In this document: positions 23,013 to 29,113 of the stretch, piece after piece | How positions within the stretch are numbered: position 1 is the first letter of the stretch | Layout of the letters: every line of letters starts with the position of its first letter | Assembly: GCA_943908405.1 (NCBI GenBank) | Contig: CALTTE010000013.1 | Coordinates: 1-29,113, forward strand | Source of the DNA: an uncultured Moraxella sp. | GTDB lineage: Bacteria; Pseudomonadota; Gammaproteobacteria; Pseudomonadales; Moraxellaceae | DNA: 29,113 bases | Reading direction: 5' to 3' | Notes under the pieces: model-generated | What the model was told of the DNA's origin: nothing | Seen by the model: only the letters and a program-made list of their open reading frames with translations | The model's database searches: none | Position numbers and translations under genes: made by a program

Positions 23013-23312
23013 ATGAATTTTGAGCGACAAAACGACACGGCGTTGGCACAAAAAACGATCACACCGCCTTTGTATGCCATTATTATGTACAATGACGACT
23101 ACACCACGATGGATTTTGTGGTTTGGGTGCTGATATCGGTGCTAAATTTAGCAATGGACACCGCTTATCGCTTGACAATGACCATTCACGAGCAAGGTAG
23201 GGCGAAGGTAGCGTCATTGCCCAAAGAGCTTGCTGAGATTAAGGTGCAGGAGATTGAACGCTTGGCAGAACAAGCTGAGTATCCTTTAAAAGTAACGCTG
23301 GAGCAAGAATAA
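23013..23312 (+). CDS. clpS: ClpS, adaptor for ClpAP
   Basis: Delivers N-degron substrates to ClpAP and blocks other substrates; cytoplasmic, 99 residues. PPLYAIIMYNDDYTTMDFVV near 21-40 carries the conserved Asn-Asp pair that binds the N-terminal residue, and the His of TIHEQG corresponds to the conserved substrate-pocket His. The ClpA-contact and AE-K segment (LAEIKV) and the end YPLKVTLEQE are typical. The usual CG pair after the His region is replaced (AKVASLP against AICGVFT in E. coli). GGGGG lies 6 bases before the ATG. clpA follows, but after an unusually long 558-bp spacer. Confidence 0.93.
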   Translation: MNFERQNDTALAQKTITPPLYAIIMYNDDYTTMDFVVWVLISVLNLAMDTAYRLTMTIHEQGRAKVASLPKELAEIKVQEIERLAEQAEYPLKVTLEQE

Positions 23313-23410
23313 AATTTGAGCAAATAACGTTGGGTGATAAGTATGTCCCATAAAGCCCATAAAGATAGAACAAGCCAGAGCATAACGCCTTTATGGCGAT
23401 TTAGTCAAAT

Positions 23411-23440
23411 GTTGTATATTTAATTGTTGTATATTTAATT
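23411..23440. repeat. 15-bp exact tandem duplication
   Basis: GTTGTATATTTAATT is present at 23411-23425 and again at 23426-23440 with no mismatch, in the clpS-clpA spacer. Confidence 0.9.
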
Positions 23441-23580
23441 GTCGCAAGCAATCGTCATACCAAGCAATTGCCATAAAAGCATCATCATATTTTAGCAAGA
23501 TTCGCCAAAATCGACCAGCAATAGCCATAAATGCTTAATATGTTTGCTTGTATTTATCGTTGATAATGCCAAATTGATTT

Positions 23581-23630
23581 TAAGATACTATTATTTTTTT
23601 AAGATACTATTATTTAAGATACTATTATTT
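23581..23630. repeat. Three tandem copies of TAAGATACTATTATT
   Basis: Copies start at 23581, 23600 and 23615 (steps of 19 and 15 bases), and a fourth partial TTAAGATACTTA lies at about 23646-23657. All are in the clpS-clpA spacer. Confidence 0.88.
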
Positions 23631-23808
23631 GAATATGTTATTATTTTAAGATACTTAAGTCAATCAACAAAATGCAAAACCAAGTAAGACTGGGCAATAA
23701 CATTGACGGTAGATAATATGAGTAATAAGCAATATGAGCAATGGTCATTGTAATAATGATTGAAAAACCAGCAAATAACCGATGATTTAAATAATAATCA
23801 GTACTCAA

Positions 23809-23848
23809 AATTTACCCAGCGATGATAAATATTAAGGCTGGGAAAATT
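23809..23848 (+). promoter_or_regulatory. Stem-loop in the clpA leader
   Basis: AATTTACCCAGC (23809-23820) and GCTGGGAAAATT (23837-23848) pair over 12 positions with one A-A mismatch, with a 16-base loop. It ends 11 bases before the ribosome binding site of clpA. There is no proper T-run after it (TTGGGTTTTAG), so an effect on mRNA stability or translation is as likely as termination. Confidence 0.55.
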
Positions 23849-23870
23849 GGGTTTTAGATAAGGATTTTTG

Positions 23871-26372
23871 ATGTTAAGCGAAGAATTTAAGCATACACAG
23901 CGGCAAATTGAAGATTACGCCAAAGAGCGTGGACATTCTTATATTGTTACCGAGCATTTGTTGTTGGGACTGCTTGTCAATCCCAGTGCCAAAAAAGTAC
24001 TAAAAGAGCTTTTGAATGATAAAAAAGAGCTAAAAACTCGCCTACTCAATTATTTAAATGAATTTTTGACCACCACCGAGCAACATTCATTGGATAGCAA
24101 TAACAACAATGAAAATAATAACAATGAGGATGGTGATAATGAAGATGGTGATAGTGCAGATAATGACAATCAAGGCGACAATAATAAGCGCTTAAATCAA
24201 TCCGATGTCCAAAAAGACAGCATAAAAGACGATACAAGCGTTGATGATAAGACAGGTGTTGATGGTAATATAGATGCTGACGGCGATACAGATGCTGATA
24301 ACAGTCAAAGCACCCACAATAAACCCGCCAGCACCAATACCAGCACAGACCAAGTAATCTACAGCCCATTTTATAAACGAGTGATTGAGCGAGCCACTGA
24401 AGACGTTCGGTTAAGTGGTCGCAACGATCCAGTACAAGGCGTTGATGTATTGGTGGCGTTAATGCTTGAACGAGACAGCTTTGCTGTGGCACTATTGCAA
24501 GAATATGGTATAAGTCGCATAAAGCTGTTGCGTTATTTGTCTGAACAAAAAAGAAGCAGCGACAAAAAAAGCGATAAAATCAAAAAAAATAGCCCTTTGA
24601 ATTTATATGCTCAAAATTTAAATGAGCGTGCCAAAGCAGGTAAAACCGACCCCTTGATTGGACGCCATGCCGAAATTGAGCGAGTATCGCAGATTTTATG
24701 TCGCCGCCGCAAAAATAATCCGTTATTGGTGGGGGATTCTGGTGTCGGTAAAACCGCTATTGCTGAAGGTTTGGCTTGGCTTATTGTGCAAAATAAAGTG
24801 GCCGAGCCCTTAAAACAAGCAACCATCTTTAGTCTCAATGTGGGGGCGTTGGTGGCAGGCACCAAATACCGTGGCGACTTTGAGGCACGAATGAAAGAGC
24901 TGGTTGACAGCCTAAAAGAACAACCCGATGCTATTTTATTTATTGATGAGATTCATAATGTTGTGGGAGCAGGTTCAAGTTCTAGCGGTACGATGGATAT
25001 GTCTAATTTAATCAAACCTGTCTTGGCGAATGGTGAGTTACGCTGTATTGGCTCGACGACGTTTGAGGAATTTCGGGGTATTTTTGAAAAAGACGGAGCG
25101 TTGTCAAGGCGGTTTCAAAAAGTGGACATCAAAGAGCCAAGCATTGATGACAGCATTGAGATTTTAAAGGGTTTGCGTAGCTATTATGAACAGTATCATG
25201 ATGTTAGGTATAGCGATGAGGTTATTCAAACTGCAGTAGAGTTATCGGTTAAGCATATCCACGAGCGTTTTTTGCCTGATAAAGCGATTGATGTGCTTGA
25301 TGAGGTGGGGGCAAAAAAGCAATTTATTCAGCACGATGATGGCAAGGCACAAATCATTAGTGTTAATGATGTTGAAGAGGTGGTGGCAAGCATTGCCCGC
25401 ATTCCTAAAAAATCGGTAGAAAGCGATGAGTTGGCAACACTTAAGCACTTGAAGGATAACTTAAAAAATGCGGTTTTTGGGCAGGACAATGCCATTGATA
25501 AGCTTACCGATAGCATTAGTTTGGCACGGGCAGGGCTGAAATCCCCAACGAAGCCGACAGGGTCATTTATGTTTGCAGGTCCAACAGGCGTGGGTAAAAC
25601 CGAGATTGCCAAAACCCTTGCCCAGCTATTGGCGATTCCTTTGGTGCGTTTTGATATGAGTGAATATATGGAGGCTCATACGGTATCACGGCTTATCGGC
25701 TCACCCCCTGGTTATGTTGGTTATGATAAAGGCGGTTTGCTTACCGAAAAAGTGCATCAAAATCCGTATTGTGTGTTATTGCTTGATGAATTAGAAAAAG
25801 CCCATAGCGATGTTTTTAATATTTTGTTGCAGGTGATGGATTATGGCAAATTAACCGATAATAATGGGCGTGAGGTGTCGTTTCGTGAGGTAATTTTGAT
25901 TATGACCACCAATGTCGGTGCTGATAGTATTAGCCGTGAATCAATGGGTTTTACACGTCAAAATCACAGTGGCGACAACACCGAAGCAATGAAGCGTACC
26001 TTTAGTCCAGAGTTTCGTAATCGCTTGGACGCCATTGTACAATTTGCCCCTTTAGATGACGATGTTATAGAACAAGTGGCAGATAAGTTTTTGGCACAGC
26101 TTCAAGACCTGCTCACCCAAAAAAATGTCAAATTGATTGTGAGCGATGCTGCCAAAGCTTATCTGTGTAACAAAGGCTATGATAAGGTGATGGGAGCTAG
26201 ACCGATGGCACGGTTGATTGATGATGAGATTAAAAAGCCCCTTGCTCAAGAGCTTTTGTTTGGTTGTCTTGCCAATGGTGGTACGGTAACGGTGGGCTTG
26301 GCGCAAGAAGCTGTTAAAGAACAAGAATCTGTTCAAGAATCTTTGAGCTTTGATTTTGAGCCTATCAAATAA
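23871..26372 (+). CDS. clpA: ClpA, AAA+ unfoldase of ClpAP, with a disordered N-domain insertion
   Basis: Hexameric unfoldase that feeds ClpP and uses ClpS; cytoplasmic, 833 residues against about 758 in E. coli. The Clp N-domain is split. Repeat 1 spans about 1-66 (EHLLLGLLVNPSAKKVL) and repeat 2 about 160-225 (YSPFYKRVIERA, SGRNDPVQGVDVLVALM). Between them lie some 93 residues that are Asn/Asp/Gly/Ser/Thr-rich and have no order, where E. coli has about a dozen. AAA-1 has GDSGVGKT near 289 and LFIDEIHNVVGAG; AAA-2 has GPTGVGKT near 570 and LLLDELEKAH. The ClpP-docking loop position reads SMGFTRQ (E. coli has IGL). ATG 23871 is chosen for the AAGGA 6 bases before it. Confidence 0.95.
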   Translation: MLSEEFKHTQRQIEDYAKERGHSYIVTEHLLLGLLVNPSAKKVLKELLNDKKELKTRLLNYLNEFLTTTEQHSLDSNNNNENNNNEDGDNEDGDSADNDNQGDNNKRLNQSDVQKDSIKDDTSVDDKTGVDGNIDADGDTDADNSQSTHNKPASTNTSTDQVIYSPFYKRVIERATEDVRLSGRNDPVQGVDVLVALMLERDSFAVALLQEYGISRIKLLRYLSEQKRSSDKKSDKIKKNSPLNLYAQNLNERAKAGKTDPLIGRHAEIERVSQILCRRRKNNPLLVGDSGVGKTAIAEGLAWLIVQNKVAEPLKQATIFSLNVGALVAGTKYRGDFEARMKELVDSLKEQPDAILFIDEIHNVVGAGSSSSGTMDMSNLIKPVLANGELRCIGSTTFEEFRGIFEKDGALSRRFQKVDIKEPSIDDSIEILKGLRSYYEQYHDVRYSDEVIQTAVELSVKHIHERFLPDKAIDVLDEVGAKKQFIQHDDGKAQIISVNDVEEVVASIARIPKKSVESDELATLKHLKDNLKNAVFGQDNAIDKLTDSISLARAGLKSPTKPTGSFMFAGPTGVGKTEIAKTLAQLLAIPLVRFDMSEYMEAHTVSRLIGSPPGYVGYDKGGLLTEKVHQNPYCVLLLDELEKAHSDVFNILLQVMDYGKLTDNNGREVSFREVILIMTTNVGADSISRESMGFTRQNHSGDNTEAMKRTFSPEFRNRLDAIVQFAPLDDDVIEQVADKFLAQLQDLLTQKNVKLIVSDAAKAYLCNKGYDKVMGARPMARLIDDEIKKPLAQELLFGCLANGGTVTVGLAQEAVKEQESVQESLSFDFEPIK
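24126..24155. repeat. 15-bp in-frame tandem duplication inside the clpA insertion
   Basis: GAGGATGGTGATAAT (24126-24140) is followed by GAAGATGGTGATAGT (24141-24155), 13 of 15 identical, encoding EDGDN-EDGDS. Further GATGCTGA.. repeats with an 18-base step follow near 24270-24300, so the insertion looks as if it grew by duplication. Confidence 0.8.
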
Positions 26373-26538
26373 TAGCAATAGTGGCGGTTAATAAGATTTT
26401 AAGGTGGTGATGGTTGATAAAGATTGACTTTGGGCGTGTTGGTCTAACTGATTGGACAAAATGCCACTTTGGCTAGTCGATTGTTAAAACCTAAAAAGCA
26501 ATATTTAATAAAGTAATTTTTGGCAAAACAATGTTTCA

Positions 26539-26570
26539 ATCAAGCAATATTTAAATCAAGCAATGTTTAA
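26539..26570. repeat. 16-bp tandem duplication (15/16)
   Basis: ATCAAGCAATATTTAA (26539-26554) is followed by ATCAAGCAATGTTTAA (26555-26570), in the clpA-folD spacer. Confidence 0.88.
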
Positions 26571-26664
26571 AAATGTATAAACAATGTTTAGATAAAAGTA
26601 TTTTTATACATAGCAACAGTGAGTAATTAACGCTTGTCATTTTAAAATACATTGGCTTAGCTGA

Positions 26665-26696
26665 TGTTTTTGGATTAAGGTGTTTTTGGATTAAAT
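26665..26696. repeat. 16-bp tandem duplication (14/16) upstream of folD
   Basis: TGTTTTTGGATTAAGG (26665-26680) is followed by TGTTTTTGGATTAAAT (26681-26696), ending 37 bases before the folD start and probably within its promoter region. Confidence 0.82.
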
Positions 26697-26733
26697 TGGC
26701 GATGGGTTAATTACAGTAGTGATAGGAGTAATA

Positions 26734-27585
26734 ATGGCGATTGTATTAGATGGCAAAATGGTAGCAAAAACGATTGAAAATGAATTAAAACAGCGGGTGC
26801 AAGTCTTAAAAGACAAAGGGTTTATACCTGTTTTGGCAACCATTTTGGTTGGTGATGACCCAGCGTCTGCCACTTATGTCAAAATGAAGGGCAATGTGTG
26901 CCAGCGTGTCGGTATGGCGTCGCTTAAGGTTGTGTTACCCAAAGAGACAACCACGCAGGAGTTACTCGCCAAAATTGATGAATTAAATGCCGATGACAAC
27001 GTTCAAGGGATTTTGTTGCAGCACCCTGTTCCTGCCCAGATTGATGAGCGTGCTTGTTTTGATAGAATTGCTTTGGCAAAAGACGTGGACGGCGTAACCT
27101 GTCTGGGTTTTGGCAAGATGGCGATGGGTGAGCAGGCTTATGGCTCGGCAACGCCACAGGGGATTATGCACCTGCTTAAGTATTATCAGATTGAGCTTGT
27201 AGGCAAACACGCGGTGGTGGTGGGACGCAGTGCTATTTTGGGTAAGCCAATGGCGATGATGCTATTAAACGCAGATTGCACTGTTACAATTTGCCACTCT
27301 AAAACAGCTGATTTGGCTCATCATATCAAACAAGCGGATATTGTGGTTGGGGCGGTGGGCGTGCCAGAATTGATTAAAAAATCTTGGATAAAGCAAGGGG
27401 CGGTGGTTATTGATGCTGGCTTTCACCCAACCGATAGTGGCGGTGTGGGTGATATTGAGCTTGATGGCATTGAGACGGTGGCAAGCAGTTATACGCCTGT
27501 ACCTGGGGGCGTCGGTCCAATGACGATTAACACGCTAATCCGCCAAACCTTGCAAGCAGGCGAGCTTACCGCCAAAAAATCATAA
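26734..27585 (+). CDS. folD: Methylenetetrahydrofolate dehydrogenase/cyclohydrolase
   Basis: Bifunctional enzyme converting 5,10-methylene-THF to 10-formyl-THF through the methenyl form, with NADP; cytoplasmic, 283 residues, standard length. The catalytic block is SATYVKMKGNVCQRVG (about 44-59), with the Tyr and the Lys four residues later that act in the active site. QGILLQHPVP, DVDGVT, ATPQGIM and the NADP-binding VVVGRSAILGKPMAMML follow, and PVPGGVGPMTINTL lies near the end. Start ATG 26734 is chosen because ATAGGAG lies 6 bases upstream; a longer frame from GTG 26719 would overlap that ribosome binding site. Confidence 0.96.
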   Translation: MAIVLDGKMVAKTIENELKQRVQVLKDKGFIPVLATILVGDDPASATYVKMKGNVCQRVGMASLKVVLPKETTTQELLAKIDELNADDNVQGILLQHPVPAQIDERACFDRIALAKDVDGVTCLGFGKMAMGEQAYGSATPQGIMHLLKYYQIELVGKHAVVVGRSAILGKPMAMMLLNADCTVTICHSKTADLAHHIKQADIVVGAVGVPELIKKSWIKQGAVVIDAGFHPTDSGGVGDIELDGIETVASSYTPVPGGVGPMTINTLIRQTLQAGELTAKKS

Positions 27586-27617
27586 GGTGGCGATATTACT
27601 GGCGGTATGGTTTTTTT
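27567..27617 (+). terminator. Possible folD terminator
   Basis: TACCGCC (27567-27573, inside the last codons of folD) can pair with GGCGGTA (27601-27607), followed by TGG and a T7 run. The 27-base loop is long, so this is tentative. Confidence 0.35.
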
Positions 27618-28031
27618 ATGCTGATTGTAAGCTTAGCTATTGGGTAAAACTTACAAGCATACAGAGACGATGGAATCGGGCGTTGTAATTTAGTGGACGT
27701 TGTAATTTGGCGATACGGATACGGTGAAGCAAATAATGCCTTTTAATGTCTTTGTTTTAAAGCTTTGCATTTGGGATAAGGTTTTAAGATTTAAATCAAT
27801 AGATTGAATCAATGGCGATTATTAATGGTGGTTATTTAATCAATGCCAGCAGAGGTGGGCATTTGGCATAAAATCGTTGCTATTGATTGGTGTTGTTGAT
27901 TGAAGTTGCTATTGATTGGGTGTGTTCTGTGATAAACATTGCTTAATTGACCAACTGGCTAAAAACCGCTCACTTAAATTAAAGCAATTAAATTACAGCA
28001 ATTAAATTAAAGTAATTAAAAAGGGATTATG
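27586..28031. other. Spacer downstream of folD: repeats, no gene seen
   Basis: About 445 bases. It has the possible folD terminator, a 15-base direct repeat GTTGCTATTGATTGG (27876-27890 and 27905-27919), TTTAAATCAAT-type low complexity, and a triple 14-bp array (27975-28016) that abuts the ribosome binding site of the next gene. No confident promoter. Confidence 0.6.
27975..28016. repeat. 14-bp tandem array, three copies
   Basis: TAAATTAAAGCAAT, TAAATTACAGCAAT and TAAATTAAAGTAAT follow one another (27975-27988, 27989-28002, 28003-28016), each differing from the first by at most one base. The array ends 6 bases before the GGGA ribosome binding site of the gene at 28032, so copy number would change the leader and promoter spacing of that gene. 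Confidence 0.92.
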
Positions 28032-28448
28032 ATGGATTTAACCGCTTTATTATTGGCGTCTTTGGTCAATATCACAACGCCACAATCAGAGGTTGGCGTT
28101 TATGAGTTGCCTGCCATTGCTGGGCTTTGGCAACTTGATGATTTGTCGTGCCAAGAACGCTATAACTTTGGGCGTGATGGCAAGCTTATCACCACTAGCG
28201 GTGATGAACGCACCACAGGCGAATATCGGTTTGGTTATGGTCGTGATGAAAGTTTGCCTGTGCTGGCGATTCGTACCCGTTATGACAATGGGCAAGCCGA
28301 CTGTATGGGCAATCGTGAAGATCAGAGCAACAACAGTTTTGCGGTATTTGTGGCATTAAATGACCGCCACAATCCCACCACAATGCAGTGGTGTGATGAT
28401 GAACAAGGCAACCACTGTGGCTTTCGTTTTAGCCGTGTGTTGCCTTGA
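28032..28448 (+). CDS. Small, probably exported protein with four cysteines, unknown function
   Basis: 138 residues, not recognised. The N-terminus MDLTALLLASLVNITTPQS is short and hydrophobic and may be a signal peptide, although it lacks the usual basic residues. The rest is polar, with repeated GD/GR turns (FGRDGKLITTSGDERTTGEY) suggesting a beta structure. It has four Cys (LSCQ, DCMG, WCDD, HCGF) that could form two disulfides if exported. Two ATGs are adjacent (28029, 28032). I chose the second because the GGGA at 28023-28026 is 5 bases from it but only 2 from the first. It converges on the interrupted secreted-protein gene at 28519. Confidence 0.7.
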   Translation: MDLTALLLASLVNITTPQSEVGVYELPAIAGLWQLDDLSCQERYNFGRDGKLITTSGDERTTGEYRFGYGRDESLPVLAIRTRYDNGQADCMGNREDQSNNSFAVFVALNDRHNPTTMQWCDDEQGNHCGFRFSRVLP

Positions 28449-28518
28449 TGGGTTGGGATTGGTGTTTGACAAGCTTTGGGGCAATACGTATTAAATGTAC
28501 CGTTTATTGACAAAATCC

Positions 28519-29051
28519 CTAATCGGCATTTAAATCTTTAATGAGTTCTTGCTTAAATGATACGTTGTAGCCTTTATGGTCAAATGCATTGATAACAATA
28601 ATATCATCAATTAGGCATTTTTGTTTACAGACAAATTGATAGCGGACGGTAGGGAGTGGATAGTTAGGAGTATAACCTCCAAACCCTTGGTGATACCCAG
28701 GCAGTACTCTAGAGTTAACCTGTATTTGACCATTTTTTAAGGCGGTATATTTGATGTTTTTTAGGTCTGTTGGAGGGGAATCACTACCACCACCTATAAA
28801 CGCAGCGTTAGCATCATCATAATAATTAGGCATATAGCCTAAATAGGAATATTTCTGTTCTACTTTATATAACAGGGATTTTATCGCTGGGGTGCCGTAT
28901 TTTTCGATAATATCAGGTGGGTTGTAATCATCATTGCTATAAATCTTTTTTAATACAGCGATTTTTTGGGCATTAAGCTTAGCGGGGGGGGGGTAGCGTT
29001 AGCGGTAGCTACCAAAAATACCGTAGCAATCAGGGCGGTGGTTTTACGCAT
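28519..29051 (-). pseudogene. Secreted protein gene interrupted at a C10 tract; possibly phase-variable (OFF)
   Basis: ATG 29051 has AGGAG 6 bases upstream and begins a signal peptide (MRKTTALIATVFLVATANA). Nineteen codons and one base later the minus strand has ten C (28993-28984). In the present frame translation ends after 33 residues. With 8 or 11 C the frame is open to 28519 and gives a 176-177-residue exported protein, with cleavage predicted at ANA-TPP. The downstream part (PDIIEKYGTPAIKSL, GGGSDSPPTDLKNIKYTAL, YQFVCKQKCLIDDIIV) is uninterrupted, with no second lesion, so the gene does not look decayed. The product is not recognised; CKQKC could form a disulfide. Real phase variation or a homopolymer read error both fit. 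Confidence 0.8.
28984..28993. repeat. Homopolymer G10 (C10 on the coding strand)
   Basis: Ten consecutive G on the plus strand, the longest G/C run in the window, placed inside a coding region right after a signal peptide. Read in the minus-strand gene it shifts the frame; a length of 8 or 11 restores it. Confidence 0.95.
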
Positions 29052-29113
29052 AAGTTTCTCCTAAAAATTATTAGTTTAACAAAAATTTTGTTGTTAGGCA
29101 ATATAAGCTTATC

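Larger units (their letters stand above)
23313..23870. other. clpS-clpA spacer: 558 bp of tandem and degenerate direct repeats
   Basis: In most gammaproteobacteria clpS and clpA are separated by a short gap; here it is 558 bases. There is no gene. Contents in order are CCCATAAAG twice (23348-23364), a 15-bp exact tandem pair (23411-23440), a 16-base-period pair CAAGCAAT..CATA (23445-23475), a triplicated TAAGATACTATTATT (23581-23630) and an AATATGAG.AAT pair with 16-base period (23715-23742). A hairpin (23809-23848) sits just before the AAGGA ribosome binding site (23860-23864) of clpA. Confidence 0.7.
26373..26733. other. Spacer clpA-folD: repeated CAAT(A/G)TTT motifs and tandem duplications
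   Basis: About 360 bases without a gene. AGCAATATTT / ACAATGTTT variants recur at least five times between 26498 and 26592, including a 16-bp tandem pair at 26539-26570. A second pair with a 16-base period (TGTTTTTGGATTAA) lies at 26665-26694. I see no clear clpA terminator. ATAGGAG at 26722-26728 is the folD ribosome binding site. Confidence 0.65.

Noticed and set aside
23411..23742. CRISPR-like repeats in the clpS-clpA spacer
   Set aside because: The repeats are directly tandem, short, of unrelated sequences and lack regular unique spacers; no cas gene is present.
24046..24492. 148-codon minus-strand frame opposite the clpA insertion
   Set aside because: It is a Cys/His/Tyr-rich reverse reading of the Asn/Asp-rich low-complexity segment, with no sign of being a protein.
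28519..28833. Treating the 104-codon minus-strand frame as a separate intact gene
   Set aside because: Its ATG has no ribosome binding site and the same frame continues open upstream to the C10 tract, so it is the 3' part of the longer interrupted gene.

Overview
The window looks like a chromosomal segment of a Moraxellaceae bacterium, most likely a Moraxella (M. osloensis-like) relative. The reasons are the low-to-moderate GC content, a FadL/OmpP1 porin of Moraxella OMP E type, the form of GlnE, FabI, ClpA/ClpS and SlyX, and very AT-rich spacers. This placement comes from protein resemblance alone and was not tested with a tree. Nearly all genes are core genes. I see no phage, insertion sequence, CRISPR array, tRNA or rRNA.

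Layout. 1-196 (-): 5' end of a DUF815-type ATPase. 621-1508 (-): ypfJ-type zinc peptidase. 2055-2753 (+): carboxylesterase. 3028-3669 (-): folE, divergent from 3886-4686 (+): fabI. 4854-5525 (+): YoaK/DUF1275 membrane protein. 5773-9167 (+): gltI-gltJ-gltK-gltL, a complete glutamate/aspartate ABC importer. 9216-13683 (-): ppk2, an LpxL-type acyltransferase and uup. 13916-14137 (+): slyX. 14506-15939 (+): FadL-type porin. 16272-17556 (+): rpe and two small membrane proteins. 18030-20873 (+): glnE. 21031-21963 (+): ilvE. 22097-22810 (+): an unrecognised single-pass coiled-coil protein. 23013-26372 (+): clpS and clpA, separated by a long repeat-filled spacer. 26734-27585 (+): folD. 28032-28448 (+): a small cysteine-containing protein. 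28519-29051 (-): a secreted protein interrupted at a C10 tract.

The genes fall into loose themes. Nitrogen and amino-acid economy is covered by gltIJKL, glnE and ilvE. Folate and one-carbon metabolism is covered by folE and folD. Envelope lipid handling is covered by fabI, the LpxL-type acyltransferase and the FadL porin. Proteolysis is covered by clpS and clpA.

Two observations stand out. First, the gene at 28519-29051 (-) has a strong ribosome binding site, a signal peptide and then a run of ten C. The downstream reading frame joins only if the run is 8 or 11, which is the expected structure of a phase-variable switch in the OFF state, or of a homopolymer sequencing error. Second, tandem duplications with a period of about 13-16 bp recur through the window. 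They lie in spacers, at gene 3' ends (fabI, gltI), over a promoter -10 element (upstream of rpe) and, as 15-bp in-frame units, in the disordered segments of ClpA and PPK2. This suggests one duplication process shaping both regulatory and coding DNA. Smaller leads are a Zur-like palindrome over the folE promoter and a long nested inverted repeat between gltI and gltJ.
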